Of a stretch of 35,940 nucleotides of DNA, positions 1 to 9,465 are shown one piece after another (within the stretch, counting starts at the first letter, position 1; every line of letters begins with the position of its first letter). Below the pieces are notes generated by a model. The model was not told where the DNA came from. It saw only the letters and a program-made list of their open reading frames with translations, and ran no database searches. The position numbers were made by a program, and so were the translations under genes. The stretch is from a virus: positions 1 through 35,940 of the IMG/VR virus record IMGVR_UViG_3300005605_000008. One strand, given 5' to 3'.

Positions 1-3000
1 GTTTGTGAAGCTATTGTTATATTACCACCAGCCGCACTATCTAAACTAAGATAATTTGTTCCACCACCTACTTTCCAAGCTCCATTAGTATACCAATAAT
101 TGTTGGAATTAATATACATACCATCATTTGAACCAGCGACATTCCTACCCAACATCATCTTATCACCACTCTCAATACCACCAGCAGTTGTCGCTATATT
201 AAGTATTCCATGAATACTTCCAGTTAAAGCTTGAATCGAACCTCTAAAATAACCATTGTCTGTATAGAGACCAAATCCTGGTTCTTCATCACCATACAGA
301 TAACCACTTGATAATCCACTTAAATCACCAAGTCTTGCTCTTAATTGTAAATCATATACACCACTTCCAGTTCTTTCCACAATATCCATATATGGTGTGC
401 CTGGGTCATTTGGATTTGCATTCATCATAATATAACCAGTTGATAAATCTTTGGTAGCATCAAACTTACCAGTTGAAACTATTACTTGACCTTCATTATA
501 TGTTTGTGCAGACGAAACTAATCCAAATAAAAACTCTGCATCTGTATCTACGCTATATACGGTAACTCCTGCAGAATGTGCTTCTGTATCGGTTGATAGA
601 TAATCTCGTACAACCTTAATCGTCTGATTATTTCCAGTAGTTCCAGTTCCACCCGAAGCGCTAATAACTTTAAATCTTTCATCATTAATTTTTAAAATAG
701 ATTGAGTCGTAACAGAATTGGAAGCTAAATCCAATATCATATTAATTTGTGTACCATAAGTAGCTGTATCAGATATTGATGTATCAAGTGTACCAATAGA
801 ACTTGATACAACATTAGTTTGTCCATACCCTCTACCAATATATAATTCACCAGCTAAACCATCTGGGTCATTTGCTCCCATATTCGCTGATGCTATAGAG
901 GCTGAGTATGGTGAACCAGCTTCCGTATATCTCATAGAACCAGTTATCATCATATACTCAACTATAAAACCTGTATCATCAACCTTTTTAGCTTTTATAA
1001 TTTCTCCAGCGGCAAATCCTGATGCATTAGCAACACTCATAGTTGTATCAGTTGCTGACATTGAAGCTGCTCCTGCAAGTATACTACCACTCTCATCCAT
1101 CAACGGTTGCATTGTAGTAGAGTTCGCTACCATTAACTGTCCACCAACTACATTGACTGATTCTTTTTCAAATACAGTAGTTCTTAATGTTCCACGAATC
1201 CTACAATTTTCAAATTCCGCAGTACCATTTCCTAAACTATCAATTCTCCAACCTTTTAATCCAGTTGCAAAATCAGAAGTTTCTATTCTACCCTCTGAAT
1301 GTATAATAAGTTTCGTTTCACCATCTGCATACAGCTGACCAACACCAGCATCAGGTACACCTCTTATTTGACCAGTTGTTATTTCCCATCCACCAATTAA
1401 ATTTCCTCTATCTCCAAGAGAAAGTATTCTATCAGTTTCAAAATCAATACCAGTTCCATCAAATTGTACTAATCCAAATTTATTGCCAGCAGCACCATCA
1501 CTAATATCACCAATTCTCATTACATCTTTATTATTTGGTTTATCCCTTATAATAATTCGTCCATTATCAGATTCTAATGTAAGACTACTTGTTCCTTGTG
1601 CATTAACTGGGCTTGAAATTCTATCACTTGATAAATTCCACCCACCAATCTCACCTTTAGACGCTGTTATTGTTCCATCACTCTTTACATTAAAAGGTGC
1701 ACTTCCACTCGCTGGTAAAGAAGTTGCTCCAGCGAAAAATCTCGTAGCTTTTGGTGTACCAGCGGCTGCGGGGTCTGCCATAGAACTTATACCAGTAAAT
1801 GTAGAACCTTGTTGTTTATGTAGTGAATCTGTGCCTATTGTCCAATTACCTATAAATCCACCTGACGCCGTAACTACACCTTCAATCTTTGCGCCACTTG
1901 CTATTAAAGTTCCTGATGAAGATACAGCAAAATCATTTCCAAATCTTACATAATAATTTGAACCTGGAGTAAAGTCAATATAATAACCATCCAACTCACC
2001 ATTACTATCTGTTTTATAAATTCGTGAACCATCTGCATCCAAAGTAATATTAGAACCAGTAATTAGTCCACTTGCTATTTTCCAATTCCCGATATTACCT
2101 GCGGTTGCCGTAACAGTTCCAGCCATTGCAACATTACCACTCGTATCCAATGTTAGGTTTCCAACTCCAGCATTTATACTACCATCATTACTTAAATGAA
2201 AATTAGAGGAACTTATTTCTATCTTACCATCAGCACCACTTATATAACTCTCAACTCCACCTGAACCAGATATACCAAATAAATAATCATCAGTCTTTAC
2301 TTTAAAGATAGCATTATCATTTCCATCATTAGTTCTAAATTGAAAATATCTTTCTGCACTTCCACTATTACCATCGTGAATTTCTAATCCAGCTCCTTTA
2401 TAGTTATCAGGTGAATCTGGTAATACTGAACCACTATAAATTATAAACCCACCTTTACCAGCATTAGAAGCACTATTAAAACCTTCCCAACCAATAGTTC
2501 TTAAAAACGCTGAATTAAGACCTGCCATCTCAATACCTTCACCAATAGCGTTAGAGATATACATCGAACCACTCAATACATTATTATCACCTTGAATAGC
2601 AAAGTTAGCTCCAGGGAATGTTACTTCATCTGATAAAACTGTCGTATCTGCTTTAACTCCATCATTATTAACAAACTCAAGTAAAAACCTTACCTCATCT
2701 GGTCTATTTCTCGATGGTGGCATCTCGGAAAATACTCGAGCATTTCTTGGATTAAAATTTGTCTCAGCTGCAGGACGTAAAGATATATCTGACAAATGCC
2801 AAAATCCAGCATTTACCCTAAATTGTAATTTTACATTATCATTCTGTAAAGGTACAAAAGTGCCATCTAGTATTTTATTATTAAAGTTAGTTTCATATAT
2901 TCCATCATCATTAGGTTTTATTGGATTAAGAGCCTCATAATCTTTTGAATCCAAATCAATAGTTAAAATTCTTCTTCCTAATCCATTACCTAAATTATGA

Positions 3001-4553
3001 TTTTTCGGTATCTTAGACCCTGACACATAACACTCTAATATTCCTCTATTACCCACCATACTATCTTTAGGTAATTTTTGTGAATACGCCTTAAATGAAA
3101 GTGAATACGGTGTGCTCTTTACTATATCAAAAGATTGTGAAGTCTCTACAACTATATCTTCATCTTTACCTTCAACCGAACCAGATATAGACATAGCGTA
3201 AGCTATCTTAGAACCTGTTTGTTCTAATTTTATATTATTTGCGGGTGTTCCACTACCTGACGCCTGTGTCCCTTTACTTGCAAATGCATTCCAATAAGAA
3301 TTTACTTTATTTTGATTTAGAAAAAATCCAGTTCTTCCATTTTTTATATTTCTACTATCAAAAATTAATTCTTCTGCTTCAAGTGGTGTTTGTGTTATTA
3401 AATCAAATCCCTGTTCAGATTGAGCACCCTTTGATAATGCATAAATATTTACATATTTAACATCACCACTAATAGTTCTCATATTACTTAATCGAACATC
3501 TGCAACATCAAAATAATTTATAACTGAATCAGATTCAGTTGGTAGTGGACGATATGAAACAGAAAATTCTACATCCTCTTTAGTGTTTATTGGATACTTA
3601 GTAGCCGCATCTGAAGATGACACATAAACGACATCTGCTATATCTAATCGTGTGTCTGTCAACCTATCTACAATTGAACTCGAATACGCAGGTGGGATAA
3701 CATAGCTATCTGGTAAACTTTGATTTGCTGATGTATCGAGATTTGCAGAAGCAGGTGTGAAAGTTAAAGATTCACCTATCATTCCATCATCTATACTACC
3801 ACTCGAAATATGTAATATAGCATCTCCTTGAGGTGGAGAAAAAGAAAATAAAGGAAACTTAAAATTAAAAAGAGGTGCTAATTTAAACGAAGGTAAATTA
3901 AAAAAAGGTAAAAATGGTTTTGATTTATTCTTTTCTGTTTCTGTTGGGAAGGTTTCTTCTTTTGTAACTGGATCTATTGTCTTTTTAACAGTTGCTTCTG
4001 CGGTAGCTTTATTTTTAATTTGACCTGTTAATATTCTTGTATGTCTTGGTTGTTTTGTGTATTCCTTAAACGCATTAGTAAGAGGAAATACTGAAACTGT
4101 TGGTTGGTCATAAAATATAATTGGTTCAGTATTTAATATCCTCGTATTAATATTAAACCGTCTAATATATTTAGCGTTATAAACACCTCTCCATTGTTGA
4201 GGAATATCCATCTTAGTACTATCTAACTCACCCAACAACGTTAAAGTAGCTATACCTGGATTTGCGTCTTTATATATCTCTATAGAAATTCTTCTTAAAT
4301 TATTTTCTCTATAACCTCGTACTGGTTCGGTATATATTACATTACCTGCACTATCTAAAATTTCAAGTTTTAATCTTATATTAGGTTTAAGAAATGTTGA
4401 ACCACCTACTAAAAAACTACTTTTACCTGTTGGTAATTCTTCTTTTAACCCAACAACATTAAAATACTTAGTTTCAGATAAACCTTCTTCCGTAATAAAA
4501 GTTGGTATTTCTATTAAATTTTGTTTAGTATTTATTCTTTTGGGGACTGCCAT
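1..4553 (-). CDS. Giant tail-fibre / host-specificity protein, 3' end outside window
   Basis: An uninterrupted frame of 1517 codons starts at ATG 4553 and leaves the window at base 1 with no stop. I translated it by hand. The start has a ribosome site (AGGA, 6 bases upstream). The first ~250 residues form a head domain followed by a Pro/Phe-rich stretch (PFLPFFNLPSFKLAP). Residues ~260-800 are Ser/Gly/Thr-rich. From ~820 a G-[NGK]-W-x-[IL] motif recurs with Trp at 824, 904, 972, 1056 and 1102, each opening a block with DG, SG and GG turns. Residues ~1115-1135 hold GTLRTTVFEKESVNVVGG, a motif I associate with fibre proteins of marine phages. Low-complexity beta-rich modules of this kind are typical of trimeric tail fibres that bind the host surface. 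The family assignment is inferred from architecture and from its place at the end of a virion gene set; no receptor is implied. Confidence 0.8.
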   Translation of the reverse strand, partial: MAVPKRINTKQNLIEIPTFITEEGLSETKYFNVVGLKEELPTGKSSFLVGGSTFLKPNIRLKLEILDSAGNVIYTEPVRGYRENNLRRISIEIYKDANPGIATLTLLGELDSTKMDIPQQWRGVYNAKYIRRFNINTRILNTEPIIFYDQPTVSVFPLTNAFKEYTKQPRHTRILTGQIKNKATAEATVKKTIDPVTKEETFPTETEKNKSKPFLPFFNLPSFKLAPLFNFKFPLFSFSPPQGDAILHISSGSIDDGMIGESLTFTPASANLDTSANQSLPDSYVIPPAYSSSIVDRLTDTRLDIADVVYVSSSDAATKYPINTKEDVEFSVSYRPLPTESDSVINYFDVADVRLSNMRTISGDVKYVNIYALSKGAQSEQGFDLITQTPLEAEELIFDSRNIKNGRTGFFLNQNKVNSYWNAFASKGTQASGSGTPANNIKLEQTGSKIAYAMSISGSVEGKDEDIVVETSQSFDIVKSTPYSLSFKAYSQKLPKDSMVGNRGILECYVSGSKIPKNHNLGNGLGRRILTIDLDSKDYEALNPIKPNDDGIYETNFNNKILDGTFVPLQNDNVKLQFRVNAGFWHLSDISLRPAAETNFNPRNARVFSEMPPSRNRPDEVRFLLEFVNNDGVKADTTVLSDEVTFPGANFAIQGDNNVLSGSMYISNAIGEGIEMAGLNSAFLRTIGWEGFNSASNAGKGGFIIYSGSVLPDSPDNYKGAGLEIHDGNSGSAERYFQFRTNDGNDNAIFKVKTDDYLFGISGSGGVESYISGADGKIEISSSNFHLSNDGSINAGVGNLTLDTSGNVAMAGTVTATAGNIGNWKIASGLITGSNITLDADGSRIYKTDSNGELDGYYIDFTPGSNYYVRFGNDFAVSSSGTLIASGAKIEGVVTASGGFIGNWTIGTDSLHKQQGSTFTGISSMADPAAAGTPKATRFFAGATSLPASGSAPFNVKSDGTITASKGEIGGWNLSSDRISSPVNAQGTSSLTLESDNGRIIIRDKPNNKDVMRIGDISDGAAGNKFGLVQFDGTGIDFETDRILSLGDRGNLIGGWEITTGQIRGVPDAGVGQLYADGETKLIIHSEGRIETSDFATGLKGWRIDSLGNGTAEFENCRIRGTLRTTVFEKESVNVVGGQLMVANSTTMQPLMDESGSILAGAASMSATDTTMSVANASGFAAGEIIKAKKVDDTGFIVEYMMITGSMRYTEAGSPYSASIASANMGANDPDGLAGELYIGRGYGQTNVVSSSIGTLDTSISDTATYGTQINMILDLASNSVTTQSILKINDERFKVISASGGTGTTGNNQTIKVVRDYLSTDTEAHSAGVTVYSVDTDAEFLFGLVSSAQTYNEGQVIVSTGKFDATKDLSTGYIMMNANPNDPGTPYMDIVERTGSGVYDLQLRARLGDLSGLSSGYLYGDEEPGFGLYTDNGYFRGSIQALTGSIHGILNIATTAGGIESGDKMMLGRNVAGSNDGMYINSNNYWYTNGAWKVGGGTNYLSLDSAAGGNITIASQ

Positions 4554-4628
4554 TGATATTCCTATTTTAAATAAATATCATATATATAAAATAGTTTGAT
4601 TTTATTCATAATAAAATATGATTTTTTT
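4554..4628. promoter_or_regulatory. Divergent promoter region with a shared 17-mer
   Basis: This short gap separates the minus-strand tail-fibre gene from the only plus-strand gene. Bases 4571-4587 (ATAAATATCATATATAT) are identical to 20887-20903, upstream of the T9SS cargo gene. In both places the 17-mer lies beside ATTCCTAT, here with five extra bases between. Read on the minus strand, the tail-fibre ribosome site follows directly. The ATATCATATATAT core is close to a palindrome, which would suit a dimeric DNA-binding protein such as the RHH-like product encoded next door. That it acts as promoter or operator is inference. Confidence 0.5.
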
Positions 4629-4820
4629 ATGAAAAAAATACTTATTACTATGAAAGACAAATTAGTAGATATTAAAATACGAGCTGAATATAGGGATATG
4701 TTAAAATCTCATTGTAGAGATAATGGGATGAAGATGTATATCTTCGTTGAAAAATTAATAGAACAGAACTGTAATATTAAAAATAAAAAAAAGTTATTAA
4801 CTTCAGAATATGAACGTTAA
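4629..4820 (+). CDS. Small ribbon-helix-helix-like DNA-binding protein
   Basis: This is the only plausible plus-strand gene. From ATG 4629 it encodes 63 residues; ATG 4650 (56 residues) is an equally good start, and a TTG at 4596 is less likely. There is no clear Shine-Dalgarno sequence. The core reads as a short beta strand (KLVDIKI), a helix (AEYRDMLKSHCRDNG), a turn (MKM) and a second helix (YIFVEKLIEQN). This is the plan of Arc/MetJ-type repressors, which dimerise through the strand and bind palindromes. The C-terminus is Lys-rich. Its stop overlaps the stop of the convergent gp47-gp46 gene by three bases. It diverges from the tail-fibre gene, so the gap between them is the natural place for autoregulation. 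The fold is judged by eye, without a profile search. Confidence 0.6.
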   Translation: MKKILITMKDKLVDIKIRAEYRDMLKSHCRDNGMKMYIFVEKLIEQNCNIKNKKKLLTSEYER

Positions 4821-7800
4821 TCAGAAACAGGTAAAAAGTTAATTGAACTTAAATCTGTCTCTTTTTTGACTTCCAATAAAGTATCAACCGCATCTCTCAT
4901 AGAATCAATATGAGATACAATCAATGTGAATTGGAATTGGGCTTTTAAATATTGGAATAGTTGATATACAGAATTGATATTTTCACTATCCATTGTTCCC
5001 CAACCTTCGTCTATAGCTAAAAAGTTAGATGATGGTAAATTAGATACATTCATTAATCCCACTCTAAGTGCCAATGAACATATAAACCTCTCCATACCAC
5101 TTGATAATTCTAATGGCCAAATATTATCATCATCATATACAATATAATTGTTAATATTCTTACCATCCATTTCAAATACTATTTGAAAATCAACTAACGA
5201 AGATAAAATATTATTTACCTCTCCCTCAATCGTTGGTAAAGCTTTTGTAATCAACTCATATGGAACACCATCTCGTTTAATAGCATCTAAATAATACTGA
5301 TAAGCTACTGATTCATTCTCTAACTTTTCTACTTTATCAATATTCTCTATTATATTCTTTTTCTTATTTACTAAAACTTGTTTAGACGCATATAAATTTC
5401 TTAATTTTTTATTTAACTCTGTAATATCAGTTTCTAACTCTTTTTGTGTTCCAGATAGTTTATCAATTTTTAATTGTAATTCTTTATTAAATAATACATC
5501 TTTTTCTTGTTCATAATATTTTGAAATTTTTTCTTGTATTGTTTTTACTTGAGATAATACGTTCTTCTTTTTTTCATCATTAATAGTTAATTGAGTTTCT
5601 AAATTATTTTTCTTTTTTAATGTACCTTCAACTTGAGTCAAAAGATTATCTAAATCTTCTTTATGATTTTTAACATGAAATAAAGTTTTTATTTTTTGTT
5701 CATAATCATCAATATGATTTAAAAACTTATCAGCTAATTTTCTATCTTCGTTTAATTCTGTTTTTGTTTTAATAGCATCCTTTACAAAAACATTATTCAT
5801 ACAATAACCACAATCAGGGTCATATTCCAAATCTTGTAACTTTTCTAATTTATCTAATTTAGACCTAACTGAAATCTGTAATTTATCTATCTCAACTTTA
5901 ACATCATCTCTATCTTTTTCAATCTGATCTAAATTTGCACATTGTTCTTCTATACCATCATCTATATATTTTTTAATTTTAGATTTACATTCATTAATTT
6001 CAAGTGTATATTCTGATAATGACTTATCACTCTCAGCTGAATAAGTATTATATTTTTCTAAATGATTTTCAAGATTAGTATTTTCAGATTTCAATAACTC
6101 AATATCAGTAATACTATCATCTACTGGACGTTGTTTACTATATATTGTTTTTATATCATCTGAAAGTCTTTTGTATTTTTTATCTAATTCTTCTAATTTA
6201 GTTTCTTCACTTCTTAAATCAGTAGTTATTGTTTTATAATTTCGTTTTATCTCAACCAACTCATTATCATAATCATTCTCTCTAAAATTCTTTAATACCG
6301 CTCTGACATCTTTGATATTTTCAGATGCTATTTGATATAAAGTATCAAAAATACCAATACCCATAAACTGAGCTAATAACTCTTTTCTTTCTTTTTGTGT
6401 TTTATCAATAAAAACAGTATTGTTTATTTGAGATGATAAGGCTGTAAGAATAAAATCTTCATATGTTCCAAGAACTTTTCTAATAGAAGCATTTGTAGTT
6501 CTTCGTTGGTCACCATTCAAAGATTCTTTTTGTCCAATGTCATCAAATGTATAGAAATCCACATCAACTTTAACATGACCACTTTTTAATTTTTTACCAT
6601 ATCTTTCAATATAATAATCTTTACCATTTACCTCTACACATACCTTACAGGAAAACCAATCTTTTTTATTATTCAAAACATTATCAGCTTTAAATGCTCT
6701 ACTTGAAGTATCAAACAAACAAAAAGATAAAGCATCTAATAAAGATGATTTACCACTTGCGTTAGGTGCAAAAATACCTACAATACCATTTAGTTTTGTA
6801 AAGTCTACAACATTATCCTCACCATAACTAAACATATTAGAAAAATCAAATCTTTTTAAATTCCAATCTATATTCCTACCAACTTCTTCTTCAGGTAATT
6901 TAGTATTTAATTCTTCATTTATTTCTTTTATTTTAACATATGTCTCATCATCTACTATAAAGTTCTGGTCTAAATAAGTTTTAATTAAATCAAACTGAAA
7001 ATCTGTTGATGTTATATCTCCAATATTAATTTTATTTCCACGTATTCTATCAGATTGTGATAAAGGGTCTGTCCTCGTAACAGTAAATTCTCTTATCTTA
7101 GGATATGTATGTTTTACAGTTGTCATAATACGTTTAACTTCAGCAGCATTAGTATCAGCAACTCTCATACGAACTCGTGCTTTAGGTGGGAAATAAGAAA
7201 TATCAGGTAACTTACCATTCTCTACATCAAGAGTAACATATCCGTAACTATTTGGTATCTCAATATACTCTGATTTTCTTTTTGGAACATCCCATAATAA
7301 ATAACCTTTACCAATATCTTCACCATGATTCTGTTGAACTAATGAACCACAATAAGAAATAGTTTCTTCTTTATTCAAATGTTGTCTTTTATGAATGTCA
7401 CCCAAAAGTCCGAGATCGTACCCATCAAATTTATCTATATGTACATCTGATGGAAGTCTAAATCCTAAATCTGTTTTAGCTTGGTCTACTGTACCGTGAA
7501 AGAGCACTACTTTAGTATCCCCTTCGACCTCAGACGCTTTTGGGTATTTACTCTCTTTGTCCCAAACATCCCATACTACCAATGAAGTATCGGCGCATTT
7601 ATACACACCAGTATTTCGTAAGTAATGTAAGTTAGAATGATTGATGTTTTCGACAATAGGAGTTAATACATCTAACCTTGAAAGGTTATTTAAATTACAA
7701 TCGTGATTCCCTGCTATTAATATCGTTGGACATATATCAGCTAAATTCCTAAATAAATCAGATAACATATCTATTAACTCTGGAGACATATCTAATTTTG

Positions 7801-7984
7801 AATGAGCTATATCACCACCTATATATGCTATTGAGTTATCAGGATATTCTTTAACTTTTTTATATAGACCTTCAAATACCTCTCGATATTCTTTATGTCT
7901 TTTAAGATTTCGAACTTGAATGTCCGATATATGATGTATATATTTAAGTTTCCTAAAAGGAACTTTAAGAGTTTTATTTTGCAA
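4817..7984 (-). CDS. gp47-gp46: Fused gp47-gp46 (SbcD-SbcC / Mre11-Rad50-like) recombination nuclease
   Basis: One 1055-residue frame carries both halves of the phage recombination and end-processing nuclease. T4 encodes these as separate genes 47 and 46. Residues ~12-340 are a calcineurin-like phosphoesterase with HISDIQ (D21), GGD (D58), GNHD (92-95), LFHG and GDIH motifs. The usual D-x-H of motif I reads D-I-Q here, so one expected metal ligand is Gln. Residues ~380-1055 are an SMC-type ATPase: Walker A around K412, coiled coils at ~560-900, a zinc-hook CxxC at C725/C728, an ABC signature LSSGMERF near 960 and Walker B FLAIDEG near 990. In T4 the complex resects DNA ends for recombination-dependent replication and takes part in host DNA breakdown. 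No stop or frameshift separates the halves. Primase and a small gene precede it in the operon. Confidence 0.92.
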   Translation of the reverse strand: MQNKTLKVPFRKLKYIHHISDIQVRNLKRHKEYREVFEGLYKKVKEYPDNSIAYIGGDIAHSKLDMSPELIDMLSDLFRNLADICPTILIAGNHDCNLNNLSRLDVLTPIVENINHSNLHYLRNTGVYKCADTSLVVWDVWDKESKYPKASEVEGDTKVVLFHGTVDQAKTDLGFRLPSDVHIDKFDGYDLGLLGDIHKRQHLNKEETISYCGSLVQQNHGEDIGKGYLLWDVPKRKSEYIEIPNSYGYVTLDVENGKLPDISYFPPKARVRMRVADTNAAEVKRIMTTVKHTYPKIREFTVTRTDPLSQSDRIRGNKINIGDITSTDFQFDLIKTYLDQNFIVDDETYVKIKEINEELNTKLPEEEVGRNIDWNLKRFDFSNMFSYGEDNVVDFTKLNGIVGIFAPNASGKSSLLDALSFCLFDTSSRAFKADNVLNNKKDWFSCKVCVEVNGKDYYIERYGKKLKSGHVKVDVDFYTFDDIGQKESLNGDQRRTTNASIRKVLGTYEDFILTALSSQINNTVFIDKTQKERKELLAQFMGIGIFDTLYQIASENIKDVRAVLKNFRENDYDNELVEIKRNYKTITTDLRSEETKLEELDKKYKRLSDDIKTIYSKQRPVDDSITDIELLKSENTNLENHLEKYNTYSAESDKSLSEYTLEINECKSKIKKYIDDGIEEQCANLDQIEKDRDDVKVEIDKLQISVRSKLDKLEKLQDLEYDPDCGYCMNNVFVKDAIKTKTELNEDRKLADKFLNHIDDYEQKIKTLFHVKNHKEDLDNLLTQVEGTLKKKNNLETQLTINDEKKKNVLSQVKTIQEKISKYYEQEKDVLFNKELQLKIDKLSGTQKELETDITELNKKLRNLYASKQVLVNKKKNIIENIDKVEKLENESVAYQYYLDAIKRDGVPYELITKALPTIEGEVNNILSSLVDFQIVFEMDGKNINNYIVYDDDNIWPLELSSGMERFICSLALRVGLMNVSNLPSSNFLAIDEGWGTMDSENINSVYQLFQYLKAQFQFTLIVSHIDSMRDAVDTLLEVKKETDLSSINFLPVSD

Positions 7985-7999
7985 CGAGAACCTTTAAAT

Positions 8000-8194
8000 T
8001 TATTTTAATAATTTTCTCACTTTTGAAATATTCTTATTAGGTATAATTAGTTGATACGCAAATACCGTATTTTGTTTAGTGTATTCCGCAGGTTGTCCTG
8101 TTAAAGATAATGTTTTTATTTTATCTAATTTATCTAAATCCTCAAAATATACCATATAAGTTTCTTCGTCAAGCTTCCATGTATCAAATTTCAT
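8000..8194 (-). CDS. Conserved-looking small hypothetical protein (64 aa)
   Basis: The product is 64 residues and begins MKFDTWKLDEETYMVYFED, with a C-terminal basic helix (NISKVRKLLK). No catalytic motif, signal peptide or membrane segment is visible. Strand-helix-strand character and the central FAYQLIIP segment suggest a compact alpha/beta fold. Its start overlaps the end of the primase gene by 11 bases and its stop lies 15 bases before the nuclease fusion gene, so it belongs to the replication/recombination operon. I do not recognise a function. The overlap with primase and clean spacing support a real gene. Confidence 0.7.
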   Translation of the reverse strand: MKFDTWKLDEETYMVYFEDLDKLDKIKTLSLTGQPAEYTKQNTVFAYQLIIPNKNISKVRKLLK

Positions 8195-9101
8195 TTAGCC
8201 TCATGAGTATTTTATTCTTCAAATTTACTTCCTTACTTTGTTTTATGAGATTTATCATATTCTTAAATCCTTCATCAGAAGGGTCTTTTTGTTTCATACT
8301 AACCATTGAAACATTTATCCCATATTTCATAAGTATATCCGAAAGTTGAAAAATGTCTTTTCCAGCATCAGAATCTAAAGCTATAAATACATGTGTAGTT
8401 TTCTTTTCTATTAATTTTTCTAATAATTTTTGTGGAATTGTTTTTCCAAGTAAAGGTATAGCATTACGTTTAATAGCAATTGCATCAAACACACCCTCAC
8501 ATAATATAACGGGTTCATTCCAATTGATAAGATTTTCAAATACAACCACGTTTTTAGATACATTTGGATTCTTATATTTCATCTTAGATTTATAAAAATC
8601 TCGAGCTATAAAATAATTTAATTTAAAATTTTCAGTATAAGAAGGTATAATTATTCTATTTTGATAAATTCCACTTGTACAATAACCTATATTATATTTT
8701 ATAATATCAGACATCGTAATACCTCTATCTAACACATAAGACATAGCATGATTATATACAAGTGATTTTGTTTTATTTTTAAGTGACTTAAATTCCGTTG
8801 GTAAAACTATTTTTTCATCTTCAGTTTTAGCTTCATATTCATATACAATATCATCTACTAATTCAGATAATTCTTTATATAAATTACTTTGTACTTTTAG
8901 CTTATTAAATAACTGATATAATTTATGTCCAGATTCATTACAAACCCAACAATGCCATTTTTGATTTACAAGATTTACTTGAAGTTTTGGTTTATAGTGA
9001 TTACAAAATGGACAGAAAAATATGTGTTCATTTTGTTTACGTACTTTATGTCCTTTATTTCCTATTACTTCTATTAATAAAGAAAGTAGTTCGTTATTCA
9101 T
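8184..9101 (-). CDS. DNA primase, gp61/DnaG-like with zinc finger and TOPRIM
   Basis: The 305-residue protein makes RNA primers for lagging-strand synthesis at the phage replication fork. The N-terminal zinc-binding domain has C30-x2-C33 and C51-x2-C54 around the QKWHCWVCNESGH segment. A middle region (~115-190) carries the YVLDRGIT and IGYC motifs typical of the primase core. The TOPRIM domain has CEGVFDA (E202) and ALDSDAGKD (D243, D245), the acidic residues that bind metal. The length is close to T4 gp61 (342 aa) and much shorter than bacterial DnaG, with no C-terminal helicase-binding extension. It overlaps the upstream nuclease gene by 8 bases and the downstream 64-aa gene by 11. No replicative helicase lies in this window. 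Confidence 0.88.
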   Translation of the reverse strand: MNNELLSLLIEVIGNKGHKVRKQNEHIFFCPFCNHYKPKLQVNLVNQKWHCWVCNESGHKLYQLFNKLKVQSNLYKELSELVDDIVYEYEAKTEDEKIVLPTEFKSLKNKTKSLVYNHAMSYVLDRGITMSDIIKYNIGYCTSGIYQNRIIIPSYTENFKLNYFIARDFYKSKMKYKNPNVSKNVVVFENLINWNEPVILCEGVFDAIAIKRNAIPLLGKTIPQKLLEKLIEKKTTHVFIALDSDAGKDIFQLSDILMKYGINVSMVSMKQKDPSDEGFKNMINLIKQSKEVNLKNKILMRLNEI

Positions 9102-9429
9102 TCAACATTTCTAATAATTTTCCAAATTCTAATACAGCATATGTTTTAGAACGATTTCTTTTAAATATAACCAAAGGAGTGTGGTCACCACTATTTTCTT
9201 CCGCTTGTTCTAAAGCTGACCAAATATTAAGTTTTTCTTGATTTTTACACTCTACTGAAAAGGGGAATAATCTACGAGCGGCTGGTGATAATAGAATATC
9301 TTCTCCGCTATCACCCATTGTGATGGAACGGACATCATCTGATTCTAAAATATCGAATTTTTCAAGGATTAAATCACGGATTTTGTTTTGTAACCGTTTA
9401 CCCTTGTTTTTGGCACTTCTTGGTTTCAT
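9094..9429 (-). CDS. PD-(D/E)XK nuclease, Holliday-junction-resolvase-like
   Basis: A 111-residue nuclease-fold protein. The N-terminus is basic (KPRSAKNKGKRLQNKIRDL), as in archaeal Hjc-type resolvases. SGEDILLSP supplies D44, and FSVECKNQEKLNIW supplies E60-x-K62, giving the D...ExK catalytic set. A QAEENS...PLVIFKRN segment follows, as in resolvase-like and VRR-type phage nucleases. It probably cuts branched DNA during recombination or packaging, the role T4 fills with the unrelated gp49. It starts the DNA-metabolism run, 36 bases after the metallopeptidase stop, and its last 8 bases overlap the primase start. Nuclease fold is well supported; substrate is inferred from the family and context. 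Confidence 0.82.
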   Translation of the reverse strand: MKPRSAKNKGKRLQNKIRDLILEKFDILESDDVRSITMGDSGEDILLSPAARRLFPFSVECKNQEKLNIWSALEQAEENSGDHTPLVIFKRNRSKTYAVLEFGKLLEMLNE

Positions 9430-9465
9430 AACTTACAGATATAACTATTAAATTAAAACGTCAAA

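Noticed and set aside
1483-1953. Plus-strand open frame of 156 codons within the tail-fibre gene
   Set aside because: The minus-strand fibre frame is open for 1517 codons with clear repeats across this segment. The plus-strand frame has no ribosome site or recognisable domain.
8110-8595. Plus-strand open frames opposite the primase gene
   Set aside because: The primase has intact zinc-binding and TOPRIM motifs through this part; the opposite frames are hydrophobic shadows.
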